This document shows, one piece after another, positions 15,815-24,085 of a stretch of 50,255 nucleotides of DNA. The notes beneath the pieces were generated by a model. That model did not search any database and was not told the origin of the DNA. It worked only from the letters and a program-made list of their open reading frames with translations. Positions within the stretch are counted from its first letter, which is position 1; each line of letters starts with the position of its first letter. The stretch is from contig JAHWIG010000002.1 in the NCBI GenBank assembly GCA_019322735.1, positions 1-50,255 on the forward strand, given 5' to 3'. The stretch is from Candidatus Woesearchaeota archaeon (GTDB lineage: Archaea; Nanobdellota; Nanobdellia; Woesearchaeales; BS150m-G63). The translations under genes were made by a program, and so were the position numbers.

Positions 15815-15825
15815 AATATTTAAAG
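15815..15825 (-). promoter_or_regulatory. TATA box for TrmB copy 1
   Basis: The minus strand reads CTTTAAATATT about 90 bases before the ATG. Transcription would begin near 15790 and give a 5' leader of roughly 65 bases, unusually long for this window. Confidence 0.45.
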
Positions 15826-15909
15826 CTTTCTTTGGAAGCTTTGGATTAAAGACTGATATCTTTTTATTAAATAGTACCATTGATGTAATCTTTAAAATTG
15901 AAGATATAA

Positions 15910-15929
15910 TCTTCTTGTTAATAAGAAGA
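15910..15929 (-). terminator. Hairpin downstream of pelota
   Basis: TCTTCTT and AAGAAGA pair around a 6-base loop, starting six bases after the pelota stop codon. It could end or stabilise the pelota transcript, although no long U-run follows. Archaeal terminators are often just T-tracts, so the assignment is weak. Confidence 0.25.
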
Positions 15930-15934
15930 AAGTA

Positions 15935-16990
15935 TCAATAATTTAACTTGTATCTCAATAATCCTGCGATCCCACCAAGTCCATCAAGCTTCTTTCCACC
16001 TTCATGTTCAGAACTAATTAAATATATCTTGCCATTCATCTCTTCAACTTTTTTCATAAGAAAATCTATTTTCTCAAAATCTTCGGCTTCCCTTTTCTTC
16101 TGAATAAATCCCCCAGTGATAAGCAGTACCTTAACAGCACCACCAACAACAGCATCTTTGACTTGTTTTATTCCATAAATTCCCAACCCCTCTTTTGATA
16201 TCTCACTAAGCAATTCTTCAACCAATTTCATCTCCTTAGAAATTCTATCCTGCCTCAAAACATTCTCAACTTCAGGTCTTTTCAAAACTTCATTTATTCC
16301 ATTCTCTCCAACATTTGAACAACCAGCCAACACTATTTTCTTCTTTAAACTATCATCTTTAATCAATTTCATCAGATCTTCTTTAAAGAATGCAGGACTT
16401 GCCAGAACAATACTGTCCGGATTATATCTTTTCATATATTCCTGCAACACCTTAATTATTTCAGAATAAAATTGACCTTTAGCCTTAACCCTCTCTTCTT
16501 TTTTCTGAACATCCCCTTCAATTGAAGAAAGCAAATCATAACCATCTTTTTTAGAAAGGGCAAAATAGGCACTCTCCCTGTCCATCACACATATTAATAT
16601 TTTAGCAACTTTTGCTTTAATCGCATCATTTAACCAATCCAATTGAAACTTAAGCCAGCTCAATTTAATCAAAGAAATAACTACCCCAACATTTAATTCA
16701 AAACTATGATGGCTTCCTCTTCCAATCTCTTCAGGACCATCCACAACAGTTCCTAAAATCCTCAATACATCAGAACCAAAATCAATATCTTTAACAGATA
16801 TAGATAAAAACACAACCTTTTTCTCAACCCTTGACTTTCCTTCTTTTCCCCCATAACTTATCTTTCTTGTTGTCTTTCCCTTTATAACATCCCCTTCCTC
16901 AATAATGTTGCTTAAATACCATAAATCTTCAAGATTCTCAATCTTTATCTTAATTTTTCCTTTTTTAATATCCTTATGGATAAGCTTCAT
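15935..16990 (-). CDS. pelA: mRNA surveillance protein Pelota (Dom34)
   Basis: The 351-residue protein is an eRF1-related factor that, with aABCE1 and aEF1A, rescues stalled ribosomes. The N-terminal Lsm-like domain includes MKLIHKDIKKGKIKIKIENL, ending in the Pelota signature DLWYLSNIIEEGDVIKG and TTRKIS; the central domain has KVAKILICVMDRESAYFALS and a segment on ILASPAFFKEDL; the C-terminal domain ends with VGGAVKVLLITGGFI and LGGIAGLLRY. It has no GGQ motif, which separates it from aRF1. An in-frame start 21 bases upstream exists, but the ATG at 16990 gives the normal N-terminus. It shares a bidirectional A/T promoter with the surface cluster. Confidence 0.95.
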   Translation of the reverse strand: MKLIHKDIKKGKIKIKIENLEDLWYLSNIIEEGDVIKGKTTRKISYGGKEGKSRVEKKVVFLSISVKDIDFGSDVLRILGTVVDGPEEIGRGSHHSFELNVGVVISLIKLSWLKFQLDWLNDAIKAKVAKILICVMDRESAYFALSKKDGYDLLSSIEGDVQKKEERVKAKGQFYSEIIKVLQEYMKRYNPDSIVLASPAFFKEDLMKLIKDDSLKKKIVLAGCSNVGENGINEVLKRPEVENVLRQDRISKEMKLVEELLSEISKEGLGIYGIKQVKDAVVGGAVKVLLITGGFIQKKREAEDFEKIDFLMKKVEEMNGKIYLISSEHEGGKKLDGLGGIAGLLRYKLNY

Positions 16991-17010
16991 AGTCGAAAAA
17001 CAGAAAAACA

Positions 17011-17024
17011 TATATATATAAATA
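17011..17024. promoter_or_regulatory. Divergent TATA region of pelota and surface cluster
   Basis: The alternating tract TATATATATAAATA is 21-34 bases upstream of the pelota ATG on the minus strand and about 45 bases upstream of the prepilin-like gene on the plus strand. For the plus-strand gene this leaves a short leader with a Shine-Dalgarno GGTGAT at 17053-17058. Confidence 0.5.
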
Positions 17025-17064
17025 GTTATGTATTAAAAAATATGATAAAAAAGGTGATTGCATA

Positions 17065-18243
17065 ATGAAGAAAAAAGCACAGGCAAGCGCATCAGGCGCA
17101 TCAACATTATTGATAATCATAGCACTAATAATTGTTCTATATATCTTATTCCTACCTCCAGAAGCAAGAGAGGAACTACTGGCAGAAAATACAACATCTG
17201 GAGAAGGAGAATCAGAAACAGCAGAAGAAAATATCCTTGTATCGGAAAATGTAGGCACCCTCTCTCACATTCCAACAACACTAGAGCAACATTCTATTGG
17301 TAATATCTATCTTTTCGAAACAACAAATGCAGAAATACTGGAAACAATAAATCCCTTCATAATCCAGAATGGTTGGTTCAATAAAAAATCAAAGACCCTT
17401 TCATTTAAAGTGCCAGACCTAAAAAACACAGAAACCATCATGCTTACCATCACTGCATCAAAAACAAAAGGCATCTTAATAATTTATTTAAACAATGAAG
17501 TTATATATGAAAGCCAATTTGAAACCATCACACCTGCACCAATCTCATTAAAGAAAACGTTATTGAAAGAAGATAATACATTAAGATTTGAATTAGAAGG
17601 TGTCGGTGCAGCATTCTGGAAAACAAATGAGTACCAATTCAAATCCATGCAGATAGTTGGTGATGTTACTGATTTAAGCGGCCAGGAAGGCCAGAACACA
17701 TTTATAATAACAAATACAGAATACCTAAATATGGAGGGTGCAAAACTTGCATTTATTCCTTACTGCAGTGGCATACAAGGTGTTGGCAAATTAACAATTC
17801 AGATAAATAATTATAATGTTTTCTCTGCTATTCCAATTTGTGATGATCCATATCAACAGAGCTTTTCTCCGGCAATATTAAACAGCGGAACAAACGAGAT
17901 AAAATTCACAACAGCAAAAGGAAGTTATAGTATAGAACAGACAAGTATAGTGACAGACCTAAAAGAGACAAAATCAGCAATATATTATTTTGACATAAAT
18001 CAAAGCCAATATGATCAAATTACATCCAATGAAAAAGATGCAACACTTACACTTGAATTTGTTGCCAATCAGGAAAACAAAAAAGCAACACTGAATGTAA
18101 ATGGTCACCTTACAGAAATTGATCAAACAGATCCAGAATATTCAAGAAATATTGATAGTTGGATTGAACTTGGAAATAATTATGTTGAAATAAAACCAAA
18201 AGCAGATTTACATGTTGTTGAACTAACAGTAAAGTTAGAATAA
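17065..18243 (+). CDS. Surface protein with prepilin-like (class III) signal
   Basis: The 392-residue protein begins MKKKAQASASG followed by a hydrophobic segment (about 14-30, LLIIIALIIVLYILFL). The K-A-Q arrangement directly before the hydrophobic stretch resembles class III (archaeal prepilin) signal peptides, with processing possible after Ala5. After an acidic linker (residues 35-60, rich in E, T and S) the rest is a long beta-rich extracellular region with two cysteines (YCSG and ICDD), resembling repeated jelly-roll or Ig-like domains. No family is recognised. The GGTGAT Shine-Dalgarno and 20-base gap to the next gene suggest an operon with the genes that follow. Confidence 0.75.
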   Translation: MKKKAQASASGASTLLIIIALIIVLYILFLPPEAREELLAENTTSGEGESETAEENILVSENVGTLSHIPTTLEQHSIGNIYLFETTNAEILETINPFIIQNGWFNKKSKTLSFKVPDLKNTETIMLTITASKTKGILIIYLNNEVIYESQFETITPAPISLKKTLLKEDNTLRFELEGVGAAFWKTNEYQFKSMQIVGDVTDLSGQEGQNTFIITNTEYLNMEGAKLAFIPYCSGIQGVGKLTIQINNYNVFSAIPICDDPYQQSFSPAILNSGTNEIKFTTAKGSYSIEQTSIVTDLKETKSAIYYFDINQSQYDQITSNEKDATLTLEFVANQENKKATLNVNGHLTEIDQTDPEYSRNIDSWIELGNNYVEIKPKADLHVVELTVKLE

Positions 18244-18263
18244 TTCTTAAAAGGTAACGAAGA

Positions 18264-19772
18264 ATGGTAGTTGAATCTATAAAAAAAGTTGGTACTGCAA
18301 CAGCAAAGGCAGCTGTGGGCCATGTGACAGAAGGCGGATCAGTTAATCTCTTTTTCTTTCTTGTTATGCTTGCACACATTGTTGATGGTTTATATCAATA
18401 CAATCTTGTAATCTTAAGGACTGCAACATACCTCACATTGGGAATATTAGGATGGTTCATGGTATTCCGTGAACCAGAAACTAGTTTTGCTTCAAAAGAA
18501 GGCATAGAAGGCCTGATTAAATCAATTGTTCTTGCAATAGTTGCATGGGGACTCCCTCTTGCATTACTAAAACTTGGACCTTCATTAAACATTAGTTTAG
18601 AACTGCTAAACATAGTTGTTTCTGTCTGGCCTTTCTATTTAGTCTGGTTTGTATTCTTAGAGCCAACAACCCCTTTATTACACAGTATCCAAAAACTGAT
18701 AACAACTGTATGGGTAATCATAGGAATCATGACTTTATACAGTGCCATAGAAGCCGGCCAATTAGATGATATTCCTGCCCTGCACAACACAGAAAATACA
18801 AACATAATAGGGGCATGGGGCAATGTCTGGCAGCTGTTCAAAAATGCAGTGATGGATGTATTTGATACATTAATGGGTTTTCCAAAAATGATACGGGAAG
18901 GTATTGAACGTCAGTTAGAATACGCCACAGGAGGAGAATATCATTCAGGGGTAGAAGAACAGACAGTAGAAAAACTTGGAGTATTTATAAAAGATTTAAA
19001 GCCATCCAACCCAGAGATAAATGAAAATGAATCATTAGAGCTCTGGGGTACCTTAGAAGTAAAAAGTGCATCAGACGACCCATTATCAATAAGTATTAGC
19101 TGTAATTCCTCCACATCAACAGGAACACACTCAATAAGCCATTTCATAGTAGAAGGCAATGACGATATAGATATTGACTGTATATTCCCTGAGGGATTCA
19201 AAAAAGGTAGCCATAAGATAAAATTCTTCGCAACATACTCATTCGAAACTGCTGCATATCTAAAGATATACTTTATGGATGAAGAGAGAAAAAAGACAAT
19301 GAGGAGAGCTAACTTGGATGTTTTTGATGAATTCGGGATTAAAGAAAAAGAACCAATAGCAAGGTATACAAGCGGACCTATAAAAATTGGAATATCAACA
19401 TCCTCACAACCAATCGGATTAAATCAGGAAGCAACAACCAAACCAAGAGTAGGATTCACAATAGAAAATACCTGGGAAGGAAAGATAAAGAAAATTACTT
19501 CACTAAAAATAACGCTACCAAAGGGATTAGAATTAGATCAAGATACTTGTGATTATAATTTCTTAGTATCTGAAACAAAAGAGAATTCAATAACATATAA
19601 GATAACTAAAGAAATAGATGAAATAAAAACATATAGAACCTTCAACTGCAGGACAAAAGTAACAGATATAATTTCCTTATTGGGAAATATCCCCCTATCA
19701 ACAAAGGAACTATCAGTGTCTGCGGCATACATCTTTGAAAGTGAGGAAGAAACAAAAATCACCGTAAAATGA
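18264..19772 (+). CDS. Polytopic membrane protein with extracellular beta domains
   Basis: The 502-residue protein has about five transmembrane segments in its first 160 residues (27-43, 48-68, 84-104, 112-132, 141-160). An amphipathic link (about 195-225) leads to an extracellular region with Ser/Thr-rich, beta-type sequence: GVFIKDLKPSNPEINENESL near 240 and GFTIENTWEGKIKKI near 395 both look like the start of Ig-like or CARDB-like strands. I recognise no family. It sits between the prepilin-like gene (20 bases before) and the first lipoprotein (ATGA overlap), and could be their membrane platform. Confidence 0.75.
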   Translation: MVVESIKKVGTATAKAAVGHVTEGGSVNLFFFLVMLAHIVDGLYQYNLVILRTATYLTLGILGWFMVFREPETSFASKEGIEGLIKSIVLAIVAWGLPLALLKLGPSLNISLELLNIVVSVWPFYLVWFVFLEPTTPLLHSIQKLITTVWVIIGIMTLYSAIEAGQLDDIPALHNTENTNIIGAWGNVWQLFKNAVMDVFDTLMGFPKMIREGIERQLEYATGGEYHSGVEEQTVEKLGVFIKDLKPSNPEINENESLELWGTLEVKSASDDPLSISISCNSSTSTGTHSISHFIVEGNDDIDIDCIFPEGFKKGSHKIKFFATYSFETAAYLKIYFMDEERKKTMRRANLDVFDEFGIKEKEPIARYTSGPIKIGISTSSQPIGLNQEATTKPRVGFTIENTWEGKIKKITSLKITLPKGLELDQDTCDYNFLVSETKENSITYKITKEIDEIKTYRTFNCRTKVTDIISLLGNIPLSTKELSVSAAYIFESEEETKITVK

Positions 19773-20701
19773 ATAAATTAATCATTGCACTAACATTATT
19801 ATTGATAATTTCTGGATGTCAATTTGCATCCCAACAACCCATAAAGACAACTGCAGATTACAAGCAAGGCACAAAAGGATTAACATTAAGATTTATTGAA
19901 ACACCAATACTTACAGAAGTATATGAAAACAGCCCAATATCTTTAAACGTTCTTTTAGAAAACAAAGGGGCCCATGATATAGAAAGTGGAATAATCTTAT
20001 TAGGATTTGAAGGGCAGAACTTCAGATTCATAAACTCAGACTTTACAGATTTTCGCTTAGAAGGAAAATCTATTTACTATCCCAAAGGAAACCAAAAACT
20101 GAATTCCTTCCAGCTAGAATCACGAAAGATAGAAGAAAAAGAAAGTATGGAAAGAAAAACACACCTATACCTTACTACTTGTTATGACTACCGCACAGAA
20201 TTCTCCCAGAACATCTGCATAGATTCTGATGTATACAACTTAAATAAAGATAAGGCCTGCACACCACAGAATATCGCCCTATCCAGTGGACAGGGAGCTC
20301 CAGTTGCAGTAACAAAAATAGAGACAAGAATTATCTTCAAATCTCAAGAAAATACAATCCAGCCACAATTCACAATCCACCTAAAAAACATGGGGCAGGG
20401 CAATATAATAAACAGGAACAACATACACAGTATCTGTTCTTCCCAATCAATTGGAATCGAAGAATTGAATGTAATTTCATTAGAAGCAGAGATATTTGGT
20501 TTAAGCGGAAATATCCAACTGGATTGCAAACCAAAAAACCCAATAAAGATAAAGGACAAAAGTACAAAGGTAGTCTGCACATCCCCAGAATCATTAAGCA
20601 CTGAAGCTGGAACATATTTAAGCCCAATACATATAACTCTTGATTATGGATACACAACTACAATTTCAAAAGACATAACAATTAAACGATTATTAACATA
20701 A
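19769..20701 (+). CDS. Lipoprotein 1 of a three-member family
   Basis: The 310-residue protein has a lipoprotein signal with lipobox ISGC (Cys17). It shares a layout with the two genes downstream: GTKGLTLRF near residue 38, a first strand-rich domain with ENKGAHDIESGII, a Cys-rich centre (TTCYDY, NICID, KACTP), the block SGQGAPVAV at about 175, and a second domain ending VVC and LDYGYTT. The repeated NxGa(h/y) pattern resembles CARDB-like beta-sandwich domains. It overlaps the preceding membrane-protein gene by four bases and so is translated with it. Function is unknown; a surface-exposed, membrane-tethered role is inferred. Confidence 0.75.
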   Translation: MNKLIIALTLLLIISGCQFASQQPIKTTADYKQGTKGLTLRFIETPILTEVYENSPISLNVLLENKGAHDIESGIILLGFEGQNFRFINSDFTDFRLEGKSIYYPKGNQKLNSFQLESRKIEEKESMERKTHLYLTTCYDYRTEFSQNICIDSDVYNLNKDKACTPQNIALSSGQGAPVAVTKIETRIIFKSQENTIQPQFTIHLKNMGQGNIINRNNIHSICSSQSIGIEELNVISLEAEIFGLSGNIQLDCKPKNPIKIKDKSTKVVCTSPESLSTEAGTYLSPIHITLDYGYTTTISKDITIKRLLT

Positions 20702-20707
20702 ACGAAA

Positions 20708-20719
20708 GTTTTAAATAAA
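20708..20719 (+). promoter_or_regulatory. TATA box for lipoprotein 2
   Basis: GTTTTAAATAAA lies 23-34 bases before the ATG at 20742, giving an almost leaderless message. The second lipoprotein can thus be transcribed separately from the first three genes of the cluster. Confidence 0.5.
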
Positions 20720-20741
20720 AAAGGTACCAATTCAGAAAATA

Positions 20742-21647
20742 ATGAAAAAGCAATCATTAACTATTATATTATTACTTCTTGTAGCTCTTAGTTTTGGTTG
20801 TAGTACTGGTGAACCAAAAAGATATGATGTTGATATCCATACAGGAACACAGGGTCTTGTTTTAAGATTTCTTCCACAAACTCCTCCAGCTATTGTATAC
20901 AGCGGAGAAAGTATGGATATCCAGATAGAAGTATCGAATAAGGGGGCATATGAAGTCAACAACGGACTATTATACTTAACAGGATTTGACAAAAGCATAA
21001 TTGATGTAGGGTGGGAAGTTGTAAATATTCCAACAATAGGGGGTAAAGCAGAATATATGAGGGAAGGCGGAAAGAACGTAGTCTCATTATCATCCATACT
21101 TAACCACGAGATAAGTGTTGGATTGCCTTCAGGGGTAGACGGATATGATACCAAGATTGAAGCAATTGCCTGTTATTATTATAAAACTACAGCAACAATT
21201 CCAATATGTATTGATGCAAATCCAAGAATTGATACTCATGATGCTTGTAGACCAACAAGTGTTAGTGGTGGTAGCCAAGGCGCACCAGTTGCAGTATCAA
21301 ACGTCCAGGTAGAACCAGGATATGGAAAATTAAGATTAATATTAACATTAAACAATGTAGGTAATGGCGTTATAATAGATGAAGAATCCTGCCCATTTGG
21401 ATATAAATATGGTGAACTTGGCAACATAGAATCATTAGAAGTTAATCTAAAAGGCATAGATTTATTATGTAATCCAGATACAGTTAAACTTAGTGGTGGT
21501 TCAGCAAAAGTATATTGCCATGCAGACATATCAGACTTAATAAATACAGGGGCATACAAAACACCATTGACAATTGATTTTGAATATGGTTACAAAACTG
21601 CAATTTCTACTTCTCTTGAAATAAGGAAAGGGATGGACGAGTATTAA
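20742..21647 (+). CDS. Lipoprotein 2 of a three-member family
   Basis: The 301-residue protein has a signal peptide ending in lipobox SFGC (Cys20). It follows the plan of its neighbours: GTQGLVLRFLPQTPPAIVYS, a first beta domain with VSNKGAYEVNNGLLYLTGFD, cysteines in ACYYY, ICID and DACRP, then GGSQGAPVAV, a second domain with LNNVGNGV, and a C-terminus with LLC, VYC and FEYGYKT. The first and second family members are closer to each other than to the third. It has its own TATA box. Confidence 0.75.
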   Translation: MKKQSLTIILLLLVALSFGCSTGEPKRYDVDIHTGTQGLVLRFLPQTPPAIVYSGESMDIQIEVSNKGAYEVNNGLLYLTGFDKSIIDVGWEVVNIPTIGGKAEYMREGGKNVVSLSSILNHEISVGLPSGVDGYDTKIEAIACYYYKTTATIPICIDANPRIDTHDACRPTSVSGGSQGAPVAVSNVQVEPGYGKLRLILTLNNVGNGVIIDEESCPFGYKYGELGNIESLEVNLKGIDLLCNPDTVKLSGGSAKVYCHADISDLINTGAYKTPLTIDFEYGYKTAISTSLEIRKGMDEY

Positions 21648-21653
21648 TAGAAA

Positions 21654-21703
21654 AGTTTATATAAAAACTAGATTTATACTGCCTTATACTCATAAAAGGA
21701 GGG
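21654..21703 (+). promoter_or_regulatory. Promoter and strong Shine-Dalgarno of lipoprotein 3
   Basis: A TATA box AGTTTATATAAAAA (21654-21667) is followed by a leader of about 20-25 bases and the sequence AGGAGGG (21697-21703), seven bases before the ATG. This is the fullest Shine-Dalgarno on the plus strand of the window and suggests high translation of the third lipoprotein. Confidence 0.6.
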
Positions 21704-21709
21704 ATAATA

Positions 21710-22654
21710 ATGAACAAAAATTACTTCAAATCATTCTTTTCATTATTACTTATTACAATTCTTGTCGGTTGCTCTCAAGAAACTGGGCCATCAATGACAG
21801 ATCCTTTCATAGGGGGAACCACTGGTTTAACAATGGATTTTATTGATGGTGCTCCGCCAGCCGAAGTTTACGATGGTGGCGCATTTCCATTTACAGCTGT
21901 AGTAAAATTAGAAAATGTTGGTGAAACAGATGTTGCTTTAGGAACAGCAACAATAAAGATAAGCGGTATTGATCCAACAGATTTTGGAACAACAGGAACA
22001 TCATTATCCAAAGCAACATCAGAAAATTTACTGGGCTCAAAAAAAGGGGCAGAAGGAAACATAATTGAAGGCGGAATCTTACATCTAACATTCCCTTCAA
22101 CTGGGGATTTCAATTATGGTAGTCAATTAAGCGGAAACATTCAATTTCCTTTCTTAGCAAATCTCTGCTACAAGTATGCAACAACATCTAACACAATGCT
22201 ATGCATAAGGGAAAACCCATTAGGAACAACAGAATCTATCTGTAATGTAAATGAAGCAAAACAGACATTCAACTCTGGAGCACCAATCCAAGTTGCCAAT
22301 TTCAAAGAGACTCCAAGGGGTAATGACAAGATTGCATTTACCTTTGATATAATTCACAGAGGAACAGGAAAAACATTTGGACAAAACACTGAATGTGATA
22401 ACACAATAACAAACAGAGACAAAGTATTTGTAACAGTCAATACAGGAATTGACGGATTAGACTGTACTGGACTTACAGAAGGTACATCCAGTTCTGGATA
22501 TATCATATTATATGAAGGAAAACGCTCAGTTACCTGCACCCAAAATATTGCTGGAACATCAGGAGACTTTGAAAAGGTCACAGAAATTATAATTGATTAT
22601 GATTATGAGCAAGAAAAACTGACACATGTTCTTGTAAAACATGCAGAGGGTTAA
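21710..22654 (+). CDS. Lipoprotein 3 of a three-member family
   Basis: The 314-residue protein carries lipobox LVGC (Cys21). The family layout is recognisable: GTTGLTMDFIDGAPPAEVYD, a first domain with LENVGETDVALG, central cysteines (LCYKYA, LCIRE, ICNV), NSGAPIQV, a second domain with HRGTGK, and terminal LDC, VTC and IDYDYEQ. Its first domain is longer and Gly/Ser/Thr-rich. Strong expression signals (full AGGAGG) suggest an abundant surface protein. It is convergent with the RFC gene, with 13 bases between the stops. Confidence 0.75.
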   Translation: MNKNYFKSFFSLLLITILVGCSQETGPSMTDPFIGGTTGLTMDFIDGAPPAEVYDGGAFPFTAVVKLENVGETDVALGTATIKISGIDPTDFGTTGTSLSKATSENLLGSKKGAEGNIIEGGILHLTFPSTGDFNYGSQLSGNIQFPFLANLCYKYATTSNTMLCIRENPLGTTESICNVNEAKQTFNSGAPIQVANFKETPRGNDKIAFTFDIIHRGTGKTFGQNTECDNTITNRDKVFVTVNTGIDGLDCTGLTEGTSSSGYIILYEGKRSVTCTQNIAGTSGDFEKVTEIIIDYDYEQEKLTHVLVKHAEG

Positions 22655-22667
22655 TCACTTTATTTTT

Positions 22668-23627
22668 TTATTCTTTAGAAGAAAGGTATGTTATAAATGC
22701 AAGCAAAGCTTCTAATTGTATAAATTCATCACTACCTTCGACCATTCTAAACTCTATCTCACCACACTTATCTATTATCTCTAATTTCTTTTTATCCTCA
22801 ATATTGATACTCCATACTTCTTTTTGTATCTGTTTAATTATATCTAAACCAGATAACCCATATTTCAGCATTATGTCCAATAATTGGTTTCTTGATCCAA
22901 GGAAATTATTAGATGCCGCTAATTTTAATACATCCAACAGCTCTTTTGGCTTAGCAATGGCAGCCAAAGAATAAACATCATCCAATTCAACCTTACTGGA
23001 CAATGCAATTGCACTCTGCATTATATTCTCAAGTCTCCTGCAATCCCCTTCTGAAACAGAAACGAATGCGTCTTTGACGGCCTTAGATAAATTTAATTTT
23101 TCCTTCTTTGCAATAATATCTATTATAGTTCCAAGATCCTTATCAGAAAGTGACTTAAATCTAAAAACAGCACACCTGCTCTGAATGGGATCAATTATTT
23201 TAGAACTATAATTGCAACTTAATATGAATCTACAAGTGGCTGTATAGTTCTCCATAGTCCTTCTCAGAGCCTGCTGAGCCTCCTTAGTCAGGGCATCACA
23301 TTCATCCAAGAAGATAATCTTAAAAGGCACATCTCCAAGTGCTTTTGTCCTTGCAAAATCCTTAACCTTATTCCTGACAATATCAATACCCCTCTCATCA
23401 GAAGCATTTAATTCCAAGAAATTATCTCTCCAGTTCTTCCCAAATAATTGTCTTGCAACAACTAAAGCCAAACTAGATTTTCCAACACCTGCCGGACCAG
23501 CATACATCTGATGTGGCATATTCCTTAATTTAACAAATGCACTAACTCTTTTAACTATATCATTCTGACCTTTAATATCAGAAAAAGATTCTGGTCTGTA
23601 TTTTTCGGTCCAAAGTGTGCTTTCCAT
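22668..23627 (-). CDS. rfcS: Replication factor C small subunit
   Basis: The 319-residue protein is a clamp-loader AAA+ ATPase that, with RFC large subunit, loads PCNA. The start TEKYRPESFSDIKGQ is the RFC box; Walker A is GPAGVGKSS (about 44-52), Walker B is FLDECDALT, and sensor/arginine-finger region SCNYSSKIIDPIQSRC contains the SRC motif. The family length is about 320 residues and no intein interrupts it, although this gene is a frequent intein site. The large subunit is not in the window. Confidence 0.96.
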   Translation of the reverse strand: MESTLWTEKYRPESFSDIKGQNDIVKRVSAFVKLRNMPHQMYAGPAGVGKSSLALVVARQLFGKNWRDNFLELNASDERGIDIVRNKVKDFARTKALGDVPFKIIFLDECDALTKEAQQALRRTMENYTATCRFILSCNYSSKIIDPIQSRCAVFRFKSLSDKDLGTIIDIIAKKEKLNLSKAVKDAFVSVSEGDCRRLENIMQSAIALSSKVELDDVYSLAAIAKPKELLDVLKLAASNNFLGSRNQLLDIMLKYGLSGLDIIKQIQKEVWSINIEDKKKLEIIDKCGEIEFRMVEGSDEFIQLEALLAFITYLSSKE

Positions 23628-23672
23628 AAAGATAACAATACTAATTTAATTTATATTATTTTCTGTGAAGAA

Positions 23673-23936
23673 TCAAATAATATCTTCTTCAGCAACAACG
23701 AGAAAATCTCCAACAGCAATAACTGCGCTGAATGGTATAAGAATGTGCCCTTCTTTATCTTTCTCTAACTCTAATTTTTGTGTATAACTTGTAGGATTAT
23801 TCAATACAACATGAATAAGTTCCCCAGATTTAGTTTCAAATATAATATCTCCAACTTCCCCAAATCGCTTTCCAGTCTTGCTCACAACGGTCTTCCCCAA
23901 TAATTGTTTTAAAAATTTCTTTTCTTCTTCAGCCAT
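23673..23936 (-). CDS. PRC-barrel domain protein
   Basis: The 87-residue protein is a single PRC-barrel: LLGKTVVSKTGKRFGEVGDI, then HVVLNNP and HILIPFSAVIAVGDFLVV. Such small barrels are common in archaea and are linked to RNA processing and, in some lineages, cell division (CdpB-type proteins). The gene has a TATA box CTTTAAATA (23989-23997, minus strand) and a Shine-Dalgarno GGTGAG (23942-23947) six bases before the ATG, so it is transcribed with a leader and independently of the pterin dehydratase gene. Confidence 0.85.
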   Translation of the reverse strand: MAEEEKKFLKQLLGKTVVSKTGKRFGEVGDIIFETKSGELIHVVLNNPTSYTQKLELEKDKEGHILIPFSAVIAVGDFLVVAEEDII

Positions 23937-23988
23937 TTTTTCTCACCAAATATCTCCCCTTAATTGTCTATAACAATAAGTTAAAGAG

Positions 23989-23997
23989 TATTTAAAG
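23989..23997 (-). promoter_or_regulatory. TATA box for the PRC-barrel gene
   Basis: The minus strand reads CTTTAAATA about 55 bases before the ATG. The resulting leader of about 30 bases carries the GGTGAG ribosome-binding site. Confidence 0.5.
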
Positions 23998-24029
23998 TTT
24001 TCTAAAACTAGGGTGGTTTAGGAAACATT

Positions 24030-24050
24030 TAAGACTGATTTTTAGTCTTA
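24030..24050. terminator. Hairpin between pterin dehydratase and PRC-barrel genes
   Basis: TAAGACT and AGTCTTA form a perfect 7-base stem that a further G-T and A-T pair extends to nine, closing on a TTT loop. It lies 36 bases past the stop of the minus-strand pterin dehydratase gene. It may end that transcript or act as a structured RNA element; no clear U-run follows. Confidence 0.35.
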
Positions 24051-24085
24051 TTGGTTTTCAAAAAACATGTAATATTTTGAGAAAA

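Larger units (their letters stand above)
15727..15934. other. 208-base regulatory gap between TrmB and pelota
   Basis: This gap holds no convincing gene. It contains the TrmB promoter and operator-like repeat, a hairpin with arms AAAGCTT/AAGCTTT and a 7-base loop (15822-15842), and a second hairpin TCTTCTT/AAGAAGA (15910-15929) just after the pelota stop. Confidence 0.5.

Noticed and set aside
15779..15880. 33-residue frame on the minus strand upstream of TrmB copy 1
   Set aside because: It runs through the TATA box, operator-like repeat and hairpin of that promoter and has no ribosome-binding signal.
16974..17258. Minus-strand frame across the start of the prepilin-like gene
   Set aside because: It overlaps the shared promoter region and the start of pelota and mirrors the coding strand of the surface gene.
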